Assembly: GCA_024734555.1 (NCBI GenBank)
Contig: JANPWX010000062.1
Location: forward strand, 267,267 to 331,266
Direction: 5' to 3'
From: Trochalopteron elliotii
Lineage: Eukaryota > Chordata > Aves > Passeriformes > Leiothrichidae
DNA: 64,000 nt
Part shown: piece by piece, positions 12,380 through 24,800 of the stretch
Layout of the letters: every line of letters starts with the position of its first letter
Numbering within the stretch: position 1 is the first letter of the stretch
Notes under the pieces: generated by a model
The model's database searches: none
What the model was told of the DNA's origin: nothing
The model's input: the letters and a program-made list of their open reading frames with translations, nothing else
Program-made: the position numbers and the translations under genes

Positions 12380-15300
12380 CCAATTAAAAGTATGTTTAGT
12401 GAATGAAGAATTTCCCAAGAATGATTTGGAGTTAATATGAGCTAACAAACAGCAAAGCATAACTAAATTAAGGATATTGCTAAACATAAATTCTGGTGGA
12501 GAAAGTTATATGAAAGCCTATATGTTAACTATGGTAATGGGATTCATTCAAGCGGTGTCAAAAGTCACATCCTCTTGTAACTCTGGATGCATAATTTCTT
12601 TGCTTTTCTGAAAAGCAGGAGAGCAAAGAAATAATTTTGCACTTTTTACTTCCTTCTCTGTACTGCAGCGTTCTGTAGGAATATTCACATTCACAATAAA
12701 GCATAACTTTATATTCTAGATCTTTCTTTCAGAAATTGTATGTAAATCTACTTAATCACTATATAAGATGTCATATTTATCCTCTCAAAGATTGTTTCTG
12801 CCTCTTACTTTGCCTGACTATGCCAGGTTATTTTTCTGTCACTAAAGGTACTCATACAACTTCTTCTTACTATATATGAGGGCATAAAGAGTCAGTCATT
12901 TAATTGTGCTGTGTAAAATAGAATGTGCAGTTTTCTGAAACAGTTGTAAATAATAGGAGAAAGGCATTGAATATTACATAACATCTGAAGTCTAAGTTGG
13001 GAAAAAACAACTTCCCTCTCAGTGAGTGAATTAAAGTTCTGGCAAAGGAAATCTCAATGTGTCTGGAGAACAATTTGTAATGGGGGTAATTTAATTTTCC
13101 TCATAAACTTGACTTTTTTTTCCAGAACTATATATTTTTTTTTGTTGGTGGCCAAGTACTCCAAGTGCTCCAGCCAGGCATCTGGTATGACAGGCATGGT
13201 AGGTGATAAAGAATCCTTTGGCAGAAAGTAGGGTGAAAAACACTGAAAGTGATTGATTACTTCAATTTCAAAACTAGAAGTTAGAAAACTTTTTATCTGC
13301 AAAGTTAGAAATTTGTTTATAATTTTTAAAAATAAGTGTTTTAGGTAGGAAATAATGATAGGAAGGATGTTTAGGTAGAGTGGTCTGCACTAGATTTTTA
13401 AAATGTAGTTTCTTTTAGAATCTACAACCTCATTCCTAATTTTGTGTTCCAATATTTTGCTGTGTTTCAGTCAAAGATTTTTGATAACCCTAAGCCTATT
13501 CAGATCCACTGGATGTTCTTTATTTTAAAATTAAAATTTATAGTTTCTTTTTTTCTTTTCTGTCACAACATTTATTCAAATCATTAAGTAGTTGATAAGG
13601 AATTGTAGGATATGAAGGAAAGGAGGAATAAGTACTACTACACTGCTTGCTTTTGTTGCATTTTGCATTATAACCAGCATATGCATCTTTTCAACCAAGG
13701 GTCCCTTTGCAAAATATCCTCATAAGGTTTCTGTGAATCAGAATTTTACAGCACAGCACAGTAAATTTATTATCAGTTCTACTTCTCTCATCTGCTTCTG
13801 AGGAAACAGCATACAAATGTGGGGTTTTTTTAGATAAGTTATTCTAGTGTCTAAAGGAGCTGCAATATAGACTCTCCAAGCAGTTGTAAAGCCTATTAAT
13901 ATCCTTCCTGGTAGAAGCGTATGCTATCTTTGGACATTATCAGCTGAGAACCACACGGAGGGGAAAAAAAAATTATGTAAGATCTTGAATCTTGTCTCAG
14001 TGAGACACATCACAAAGTAAGTAATATATCTCCTTGTAAGGAATGCATATTCTAATCCTTTTTGGAAAAACCAAAATGATAAACCCCAGCTGTTCTATGT
14101 AACAGAATAGTGTTCATGACATGCAAGCTAAGGCTTCTTTCGTCTTTCCTAATAGAAATCAATAATCCAGCAGCAGCTTTGAGATCACTGTAAGCTTTAC
14201 ACAGAAGCTGATTAGAAGTGAAATTAGTATGGTTAAAATGAAACCAAATAAGATGCTTTGTAGTGTGGTATTTTAGCAGAATAGGAAAAGAACTATTATT
14301 TTCCTCCTTGTGGAATAAACAGAATGCATAATAAGCACTTGCAGCCCTGCATGGAATCGATTTAACTGGAGAACAAATACATTTATTATTCACTTGTGGC
14401 TTGACTTCAGCTGAATTAAGAGGTGTTCTCATTACTTGTGGAATGCGATTGCTGTTCCATAAGTGCCTAGGCACCTTAATGTGTGTATGCTAAGCTCTGA
14501 ACTTCATGAAAGAAATTCTATTAATCCTACCTATAGGCTTACTTGTTAAAAATAAGTATATAAAACATTAAAACTAATGATTATTTGGCATGATCAGTGT
14601 AAACTGAGAAAAAAAATCTCATCAGCAGTAAAAGAACAGTAGGGTATTTTTGCAACACATTTATATTAAATTTAATCTTTACAGAAAAGTGTTACTTAAT
14701 ACTTCCACATTGACCTCTGATGAAGAACCTTGTCATACCGTTTATCATGTACTATGGCCACACTATCAAAAAATTTCATAATGTGACCATTTTTAGCTGA
14801 GATTTTACATTGCTATCAGATACAGGGTTTCTCAGCATGTTCTCTGAGACAACTAAAGCCTTTAGGACATTTAAGTCTGATGCAAACCAGACTCATTCCC
14901 TCAGTGATATTTCAGAGGATTATAGTCTGTATTTGACATAGTACTACTACTATTTGACTAAGAACAAACTTGTATCCTTTTTTGCTTAGAATACCAATAG
15001 ATCTAGCTCAGTTTTACCAAGGATGTCTTACAAAGTAGTGCCCTAAGCACAGGAGCATGTCTGACTCGGCTATTCCTGAAGTGTTGTAAATCCATAAGAA
15101 TTAATTTTTCTCTTTGCAAACAGCCTGCAAGTGGGGTGTTATTGGACCTGATGATGCCTCCCAGACTTACTGTACAGAGATCTCTCTTTGCTAGGCAGTA
15201 CAACTGTGGTGCTCAACCTTCACATCAGGAAACAAGGGAATGCACAGTAGGATTTCTTCCAGCATCTCTTGACAAAGACTGCACATATTCAATATTAAAG

Positions 15301-17084
15301 ATCATAAAAATGGAGGCAATGGAGATGATAGTAATAAGTTCTTCACTGTAACTAGTCTAGCTGTATCCCACTTGAGGCACTGCACTTAGTTCAGGGTGTT
15401 GAATAAAGACTGAAGTATTTTATTAAAAAATTCCTCTCTCTTGTGCCTAAAGTTAAACATGTAAAAACTTGTGAAATAACTTTCTGGAACTATATTTAGA
15501 TAAGTGGCCACTGGATCCTGGATTTTCAGCTGAGTGTCAAAAAAAAAAACTAACCCAGAGGAGAAAAAAACCCAAAACAACAACAACAAAACCCCCAAAC
15601 AATAGTAACAACAAGAATTTCACAATTAGAGTCAATCAGATCCACACACTTGACTGAACATAACCAAGCAAATAATTTAGAATTAAGTTTGGCTACCTGG
15701 AAGAGGTTTGTGAAAAGGATACTGAGAAAGCCTACCCACTTGTAATGGAATATTGAAGAATCAAATCCAAGACTGGGGAAAAAAATCTTAAGTGAACTAT
15801 TTCTCTTTAAATTGTGCTATAACTGATATGAGTTAAAGAAATAAACTATGGCAGATATACATGATCATGTAGGTCTGTATTTGGATCTGTATGATAAATA
15901 TACAGAGGCATACATATGATATTTATATATGACTGTAAATATATCTTTTCAGCTGATGAAGGCATATATGCAGTAATGTCAGTTGAATCTGGAAAAATTC
16001 TGATATGAAACTTAAAGTCTTTTGTTAAACTTCCTCATTCTACAGACAGGTTATTCCTACATTTTGTCTAAGGAATTTATAGGACATTTATTTTAATTCT
16101 ACATTAAAATCAATGTACATATTATCATTTTTAAAACTGGCAAAAAAAGGCTAAAAAAAGAATTGCTAGCCTAATTAGAAATAATTTGGTATGCATTGAA
16201 AATTACCTATATGGGTGACAATACTGCTTACGCTGAAAAGTGTCTAAAATAAGGAAAGAAGAAAAGAAAAAGCTATTGGTATACTGTGTTTTTTTGATTT
16301 CTATTGATCTGCAGTAAGCAAAGTAGTATATAAATTGATATAGTGTCATGGAGTGTTTTAGGAGTTTGTTTCTTCATTATTTCATTTTCTCTGGTTTGCA
16401 AAACTTGTGTTTCCCAGACTGAATTTTCTGTGTAACCTTATGTAATTAAAATCTGAACATTTCTATTTTTTTAATAGTTAAGGTGGACTCTTGAAGGAAG
16501 TGCCTATGAAATATCTATGTAATAATTTGATCATAATGAAACATTAAAGCTTTTCTCCTTTTATCTAACTTTTCAAAATTCTGGATAGATTTTCCACCTT
16601 TAAAATATTCTTGTATTGTCTTGTAGATGTTATTACACAGAGAGAAACAAATCCTATTCAGATCCCTTTTCTTGTACTTTCATAGAAGTTGTGTGACTTG
16701 AATAAAGTCTCATCATTTTCAAAATACTAAACCAAATTTCCATAAAACTTTTTGTCCCATTCCCATTAATGGAACTTGCAAAGAATATTAAAGCTATGTC
16801 ACTATACAAAACAACAGAGGAGAAAAATGTATGCACTAGCTTATTCTGAAAAGTTGAGATAAAAAAGAAAATAGAAAATATATGTATCAATTATAGAAAG
16901 CAATTTATTTGATAGTAAAACCAATAAAGAACTAACCTATAAAGACAAGAGTACTGTCTATACTGTTATGTCTCATGATAAAATTAAGCAAATATATTAA
17001 TTCTTATGTGAACATTTTTCTCTATTTTAAAAAGCTTTGCTGAGCAAAAATGACATTAATACCTAACAATTTCCAAATTTTACA

Positions 17085-17225
17085 GGTATTTTTTGTTTAT
17101 TTTTTTGTTTGGTTTGTGGTTTGTTTGGTTTTTTTTTGGGGGGGGGCGTTTTGGGATTTGTTAGTTTGTTGGTTTTTGGAGGGTTTTTTTTGGTTGGTTG
17201 GGTTGTTGTTGTTGGGTTTTTTTTC
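17085..17225 (+). repeat. G/T-rich low-complexity tract with nine-G run
   Basis: The plus strand is nearly pure G and T for about 140 bp. It has G9 at 17138-17146 and further GGG runs at 17153, 17181, 17200 and 17214. The hydrophobic 89-codon frame running through it (17050-17319) is a by-product of TTT and TTG codons. Confidence 0.9.
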
Positions 17226-19557
17226 TGGTGAAATTTCTCCTCAGTGTTTCCTGAAAGATTTGGACATAATTTCATGCTTAGAGCAATTGCTCATGCAGTA
17301 TGTATATCCAAATCCTTGACATAAAGAAGATATGTACAGCAGTACTGTGGATGCGCTCTGGTTTCAGGTTGTTCTAAGTAACCTGTACTTAGACCAGGTA
17401 ACCTCAGTGTATTTATAGGAAGATATCAATATTTTTTTGACCTAAATTTCTGAGAAGAGCAGGAGACCTACAAAATGAAAGCCTAAATTTATGGCAGTTT
17501 GTGGAGTTTGTGGTAGTTCAAGAAACACATTGCATTTAAAATAACCCACCCAACAAACCAAAGCAACAAAAATTGTTATTTTCTACAGCCAATAAAGTCT
17601 GTTTTTATTTTCCCTAGAAATAAAATACTTTATCAATGGAAGAGGAAAAAGACAGGGGCTGATTAATGGTGTAATCCTCACATAAACTGTAATTATCTAT
17701 ATTAGGCTCCATCTCTGTAGTACATGAGAGTCTAATAATTGCTAATATATTTTCTCGAGCTCTGGGAATTGCATTCATTTTCAGAAAGCAATGGAGCTGT
17801 ACACAAAGAGGTGTTTAGGAAGACAGTTCTATTTAAGCAAAATATTCAAAATGTAAACCTTTAAAACTCCTATTCAGCAAGCACTAAACACCAGAGGTCA
17901 TTAAGCTTCACAGGCACCTACATTCACTAATTTTCTGCTTCAATTTGAAAAGCGATCAGTAATTCACCATGTAAATGCTCTTGGGAAAAGGAAAAGACAT
18001 TCTACCACCTGTCCCATTTCAGGGGTTTCAGCTGTTTAGTGCAAAACTAGAACTTGAGTTGCATTTAAAATAGGGCAAGACCTAAGTATGATGATATTTT
18101 GCTCTCCCTTAATATGAAATGACATATCACCTCAATGACAGTATTTTGAATAATTGATTCTAAACAGATCCCATGATTGGACTTTGGGGCTTAGTCTTCA
18201 CAAGCATGCAAATAGTGTTTCACTATCGTACTTTCTTTATCTCTTTAAGGTTAAACTGCTATCAACATATTTCAAGTCTTCAACAGAAGACTCCATCAAA
18301 TAACTTTATGTTCTGATAAGTAACAAACTTTTCTGGGTGTTAGGAATGTTTGATTTATTGCTTATAAGTTCTTAAATGGTATTTTTTGGGTATTACTGAA
18401 CTAATAAATGAGTGAGATGAGGTGGTATAATCATTTGCAGAAGGGATTGGAGATGCACGGGGCTGAAAAGCAGGTGTTCTGAAAGCAGTTAATACGTCTC
18501 CTTTTTTCTCAGCTTCGATTTTGAAATCTTCACAGATAAGGACATGTTTGCAAGGTGTACTCTTCTGGAAGAGAAGTAGAGATCAATGCTATCCAAAACT
18601 GAAAATCTGAGTTTAAACAAAAAGTTTAAAGGATGCTGCTGATTACTGCTCCGTGATAGTCTTGCAAGTCACCAAGATAGACCAGTTTAAAAGAAAAGCC
18701 AAAGTACTAAATGAATAGGAACTTGCCTGTCAGAAAATCCTGGTCAGTGTATTTAAAAAGAAAATTAATACAATTACTAGTTCTGCATACTAGTAATGGT
18801 AAAAGAAAATATGTGAAGAAAACAATTATATGATCCATTCTTAGAATATAATGTAGACAACTGTTGTGCTGTTGTGCCAGCCAAGCCGTTGAAAAGGGCT
18901 GAGAAAAAAAGGAGAGAGGTAAAGTATGTCAGCTGTAAAAATATTTCAATGAATCCACCACACAAATGCACATTCAGACAAGAAGGAAAAGAAAAATGGT
19001 CTTTTTTCACTTACCTTCACTTTGAGTTTTAAATGCAAAAACAGCATTCAGAATATTATCTATGTGGTGAAAATACTTTCAAAAATAGGTAAATATTGGA
19101 AGTAATAGTGTGAAACTAGACTTCGTTAATAACTCATGCTGTTTGAAATTATCTTTTTTAATTTCAAAACTGGCTTACTTTGTTAAGCAACATATCTTTC
19201 TTTGCTTAAATAATATATATTTTTTTATTATTTGTGTTATATCTTTCAACTTACTTAAATCTTTGAATTTCCATGTTGCAGCATCATTTCTGTGAAGCGA
19301 AATTACTTTTACTGACAGCGAACTGAAAAACCTGAAAGATCCTTAGGGCTATGGTATACAAAAGCTATATTAATACATGGTCTCTGCAGAGCATTCACAG
19401 ATTTATTCAATTAAAAGTGATTTTGAATAAAGATATTTTTCCAGTGTTTTCCAGACATTTCAAAACCAATGAATATTAATAAAGACAAATGACAAACAAA
19501 CTGAAAGCAATTTGTCATGCCTAATGATATAAAATATCAAAATGAGTTTGTGTTTTG

Positions 19558-19605
19558 GTGTTGGTTTTTTTTGGTGTTTTTGTTTGGGTTTGTTTTTTTT
19601 TTTTG
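19558..19605. repeat. T/G-rich low-complexity tract
   Basis: Short tract of T runs broken by GG and GTG, ending in about 14 T. No other structure. Confidence 0.9.
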
Positions 19606-20166
19606 AATACTGAATTACATTCATTCATTTTAAAGACTTGTTAAAGCATACCAGAAAGACAAATAATTTCAAAAACATTTATTTTTGATCAACTGTTTTA
19701 CACAGTTAGAGATAACTTACTTGAGATTAATCTCTCTGTAAACTGTCAGGTTATTACAAAGGCATGCAGTGCTCTTTCAGGAAATGTTGATACCTCTTCA
19801 TATTCAGGAAATTGTTTAACTCAGAATTAGATACCAAGCACTTCAAATGTTTGATCATATCTTTAGAAGAAAGAAACAATCCTAAATGATATAATAGAAG
19901 CTACTTAAAGTTGTATAGTCTTGGTACTGTCTCTAACATTATGAGCAGAAACAGATGGAGGATAAAAAAAAAGTACAATAATTCTGGGGACAACCACTCA
20001 TGGAAGCGAAGACTAATATGGCATAAGAATGTCCATTTTCAGTCAGAGAAATGCCTTACTGCTTCTTTGGCATGGTCAGTGAATAATTACCTGCAATATT
20101 CCTTGTTTGATATGTCTCAGTTAATTAACTACAACATTAATTCATGAAAATTTAACACACAAGTGT

Positions 20167-20196
20167 CTTCATTTGGATGAAGACATTTGGATGAAG
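20167..20196. repeat. Short tandem duplication
   Basis: The 15-bp word ATTTGGATGAAGACA occurs twice in direct succession. Confidence 0.9.
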
Positions 20197-21204
20197 ACAT
20201 ATTTCTCTGGGTTAATTTCAAGCTTGTCTGAATGTTATAAGTTTTTTTACTACAATGATGACAAAAAGGAGAAATCAAACAGTGAAAAGATCATAGGGAA
20301 AAACAAATATGGAGTGAGCAAAATCAGAAGTAAATATGTAGGTATTGCATGAGTGAATACAGAATCTTCACAATGTCAATAAGAAAATACACTGTATTGT
20401 ATATTTCAAAAGATCATAGAGGAAATATCCTTTTTGATTCTGAGTAGATGTTTCAGAAATAGTGACCCTGTTTGAATGCTTGAATATATTATTTGAATTT
20501 GAGACCAAAGAAAATGTTGCTATTGGTGAAGGTAACTTTAACCTGATTTTCAGATTGTCAGAATAGAAGTGTTTGACTCCCTCTTATTCCCTCTTCCTAT
20601 TCCTACCCACAAACACAGGGAAAGATATGGGTCTATTTATTTCACATTCATCTGTTCTCCATATTCATAAACTCTATCAGATTTCTAGCAACCAAATAGT
20701 TACTATTTTAATATTTTAAAGAAATTTAAGAGGATCATTAGCTAGTTATATTCTGTCTCCTCAACAGATAGTAAAAAAACCTTCATGGTTCACCAGATTC
20801 TTGTCAGAATTTAAAATGCCTTTCTGATTGCTGGGCCTGTAAGAACAGTAGGTGAAGTCATTGGGCCTCCAAACCTCCTAAAGATAATGTAAAGAGAAAT
20901 CTGTCATCCGAGCTCTTCCCTAAACTCATAAAGATCAGAAGTTCTTGTTAGCTTTCCATCATTATCACTTGCACAAGGTAGAAATATTTTCCCATTCTTA
21001 GAGTACGTTTAAGAGGCCGTATTTCTGAATTATGGAGAATCTTAGATATAGAATTCTGTACATAAAATTATAATATTTGTAATGCCCACTCCTTCTAAGT
21101 ACAGAATTAAGTGTCAGCAGCAGGTTTCTTAAAAACTCAACTTCTTTGTCCCTATACCAGGTTTCACAGCTGCAAAATAAGTAAATTTTTTAATATCAGA
21201 GATA

Positions 21205-21210
21205 CATAAT
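21205..21210. repeat. Probable left target-site duplication
   Basis: CATAAT immediately before the LTR at 21211. It matches GATAAT immediately after the LTR at five of six positions. Confidence 0.65.
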
Positions 21211-21850
21211 TGTGGGGTTGCAGGATTTTGTTTTAAAAGTTTTATTATAAGTTTAGTATGGTTTTAGTTACCCTATATGGGCCCCTTGTCTTGGAGTTTT
21301 CTCTTATCATAAGTTGATAAGGGTTTTATGCCTCTCTGGTCTTTGCCCAGAGACTGTTTCCTATTGGTCCTTTCCCCATGATGATCCCTGCCCATCCTCT
21401 CCAATGTATCCTTCTTCCCTCTGTCCATCACTGAGTTCCTATCTCCAAGGTCCAGAACCTTTGAGGAGATTTGGCCTGCAGTTGGCAGATTCCCCAGAGA
21501 CCCTTCCTACTTTGCTTTGTTTTATTGGTTCATAGTTTGTACCCACCCCTTGAACCTGTCCTGGACAAAACCCCCCTGCAGCCCAGGTCCAGGGTCTCTC
21601 CTGAGGTCTCTCTTGAGGTGTCTCTCCTGAGGCACCGGGCCTGAGGTCAGGGGTTCCCCTGTGACCCTGAATAAACCTTTGTTCCCCGAACCTCTGAGAG
21701 TCCCCTCTTTCATTTATACCACGGCCGTGACAGCGAGAGTCGGGGTGCTGCTGAGCCAAGGACTCACAAATAGATTCTGTTGTGGCGTGCCAGAGCTGCT
21801 GGGTGGTCCAGCCGAGCAGTGGGCTGACCAAAGAGATATGCACCCCAACA
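21211..21850 (+). mobile_element. Solo LTR, probably class II (ERVK-like) (family D)
   Basis: It starts TGTGGGGTTGCAGG and ends GCACCCCAACA. The outer ends form an imperfect inverted repeat (TGTGGGGTTG against CACCCCAACA). It is flanked by a 6-bp duplication with one mismatch (21205-21210, 21851-21856), which fits class II retroviruses. Inside are two ATTGG (inverted CCAAT) boxes near 21363 and 21526. A tandem motif of the type TCTCTCCTGAGG occurs about three times (21594-21637). An AATAAA signal lies at 21670-21675, leaving about 175 bp as U5. Frames inside it (for example 21439-21864 minus) are not genes. No internal retroviral sequence is present, so it is a solo LTR. Confidence 0.85.
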
Positions 21851-21856
21851 GATAAT
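21851..21856. repeat. Probable right target-site duplication
   Basis: GATAAT directly after the LTR end, paired with CATAAT at 21205-21210. Confidence 0.65.
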
Positions 21857-24800
21857 ATAAACAAGAAACTAAAGTTTCAAAATCAAGTCTGCAAAATGGT
21901 CCGTGAAAGAAACATACCTTAAATTCTGAATAATTGATTAATACTAGTTTAAACCACTGCTTTAAAAGGAAGCTACAATAATTTTCTTAAAAAAATTTTC
22001 AATTTAGGAATTTAGGAAGTATTTAGGAAAATGTAATACATAGCCAAGGAATGCAAACTACCTTTTCGTTTACCATAGTTATTAAATTTATTTCCCATAA
22101 TCATCCTGGTGGGACTGTGTGTGTGTTAGATCAATGGCTCATATGTTGTGTTCATCACTAACCTTCAATAGTTCTTGAAATAAACTCCAAGTGAACTGTT
22201 CTTGAACTTCCTTGATAAAATGTCATGTAACTGCTCATTTATTTTTTCCATTAATTCCGTATACAGTTACTATTCTAATTGAGTATAAATTGAAAGGCAA
22301 AGAGTATGGTAAATGGTGTTCAGGTTTTAGATTAGAAAAATATTAGCCATATACTGTGCCAGCACATATAGCTAAATAAATGAGCTTGACGTAATTGTGT
22401 ATACTTAAATGTAAGCTGCATAGGGCAACCAATTAATGAAGCACATAATGTGAAGCATTAGCAGTACTAAATGATCTGTTTATCATTCACATCAAATCAT
22501 CTTTTGCCATTAAAATGCTTGTATCCCATAATAAGTATTAGCCTCTTGTCTCAAAATGAAAATAGCAATTTACTGACTTGCCATTATAATGTTAATGATA
22601 GCAATACTCTGGAAAGGAAAAATACAATTAAAATATATATCATCCAGTGTGTTTCCTCTTCTCTTTTTGAATCAAGACTGTTGTAGATAGATCATATAGA
22701 AAAAAAATCTGATAAAATATTTTTCTTTTTATGTTTCTTTACAATTTAATTTACATATTGATTATATAGCTTGAAAAATCTCCCAGTTTGATTAAGTAAA
22801 GCAAAAAATGCCTAAGAGTAAATTGATAGCTGAAATTGGAGGATGTACTTCATCTAGTTGTATTAATAAACTACACTGATTAGGTTTGTTTAGTAAGAAA
22901 AAGCCGTTTTGTCAATTTATTTAGCATTAACTCTAGCACATTCTGTCTGTCTTTTTACAGTGTTCTCATCTTTTTACAGTATTCTCATACTTTTATAGTA
23001 TTCTTATTACATTCTGCAAAATCAAGCACTTTTAGAATACAAACAGAAAAAATAACAGAATAGTAAAGACTTATAAATTATTTGAAGAAGTGGCTATATA
23101 GTGTTTGTGAAGCTTTGTTTTTAACTGGTTTTGTGTTGCTAGATGCAAATTGCAAGACAGAACAGCTGTAGTCTGACATTTTCCTTAAAGAATTTTTTGT
23201 CAATGTCTTTGTCTATTAATATATTTCAGGAATTCTCCTGTGTGTGAGAGAGTATGGATTTTTTCCACTTTCTGAAATGTAAGGAAGCTGTTTGTAGTGA
23301 CTTGCATTACTTGTTCTTAATAAATATACACGCCCTGAATTTATTCTTTTGAGGTGGTAGTTAATATCATAGATATTTAATATCATAGACTTTTCTGGAA
23401 GTTGTGAATAGATTGAGGAAAAAAACAAAGAAACTCAAAACAAATTACTGGATTTTAAAACATTGAAACTAAACTATTTTTTGTGGGATGGCATTTTGCT
23501 TAGAGAAACACATTTTCTCATCTCCATATACAAGAAAATGTACAGTCTGAAAGACTGAAGTATCCAAAATATTTATAAATCAGATTTTAAATATTTGACA
23601 AGACAGTGTCAGAGGAAAAGGAACACCAACAAACATTTTTAAAAAAGTGATTTTTGGTATTAGTTATTTCTGCTGTTTATTTCTGAGTCTTTTTTTTTTT
23701 TTTCAATTTGAGAATGTAACATTTTCTTTTTTAGGATACACAGCATATCTGCTGCTCTCAATGGCGACTGCAGCATAATCTCACTGTTTTGCTTAATCAC
23801 TTCTATTACTTTTTCCTAATTGTATCTTGTTGTCAACAAACTTAAAGTCACCTCTTACAGATCAGTCATAGAGCATCATCAGCTTTCCAAAACTCACTGT
23901 TGTTCTCTGCAATAGGTTATCTTCTTTTCTGACCTTTCAGTTTTGAGTTGCTACATAGAACAACTCTATTTCTAGTACACCATACAACTTATTTCTTCAG
24001 AAAGACTATTTTAATGGGATTCTATCAGCCAGCTCTCATCTTCAATTCAGCATCTAGGTTTTTAATTAAATGCACGAAACTTTAATAAGAAAAACCTGTC
24101 CTTAGAAATCATAGAAAAAATCATCATTGTACTTTTTGTAAATAAATTATTCCCCTTCTCTTGCTATTCTCTTACTGTAGCTGTAGAATGATTTAAATGT
24201 CTTATACGTTTACTGAAACTTTCATTCATTTTCTTCTAATATTCTACATACACAGAAGAAAAGGGAAATTAATAGCATTCTGCTTATCTGCATCATGCCA
24301 TATCTGTTGAAAAAGATTTCACTGGAAATATAATTGAGTAGATTTACAGACTTAGTACTACACAAAACTGACAGTTTAATATTATTATACAGGATATCTC
24401 CTGATGTACTTTTTGTATTATTTATCCTCATTGTTTTGTTTTGATATCTTTATTTCAAGACTTTGCATGGTGTCTCTTTCCTGAAGGCTCAAAACTGACT
24501 GGAAGAAAATTCCTCACTTTACAATGGACAGTGTGAGTTTTGCTTTGCCTGGAAGTCCAGAAGATCTGCCTGGCTATCATTTTGCTTCATAAGAATTGAG
24601 CCAATAGGAAGTAGGTTATTTCTGTGTATGAAGTATACCAGTACATTGGAAATCAATGATATTTTCTCTGTAAAAATTCATTCTTATGAATATATATGCC
24701 ACTGTATATTTCTATATGGTATCATAGCTTGTTTCCTTCTTATTTGATATCCAAATCATGAGGTAGAATATATGTTATCAGAATGTATTGCTGACCAAAT

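Larger units (their letters stand above)
12380..21204. other. Long AT-rich non-coding stretch
   Basis: No gene or interspersed repeat is recognised apart from low-complexity tracts at 17085-17225 and 19558-19605. The longest frame (14052-14474 minus, 140 codons) begins with GTG rather than ATG and matches no family I know. The stretch from 14040 to 14480 is of relatively high complexity and could be conserved non-coding DNA, but conservation cannot be read from one sequence. Confidence 0.5.

Noticed and set aside
14052..14474. 140-codon minus-strand frame
   Set aside because: It starts at GTG, has no domain, signal or family resemblance, and has no polyadenylation or splice support. It is kept only as part of a possible conserved non-coding segment.
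17050..17319. 89-codon very hydrophobic frame that looks like a membrane protein
   Set aside because: The hydrophobic residues come from TTT, TTG and TGG codons in a G/T low-complexity tract.
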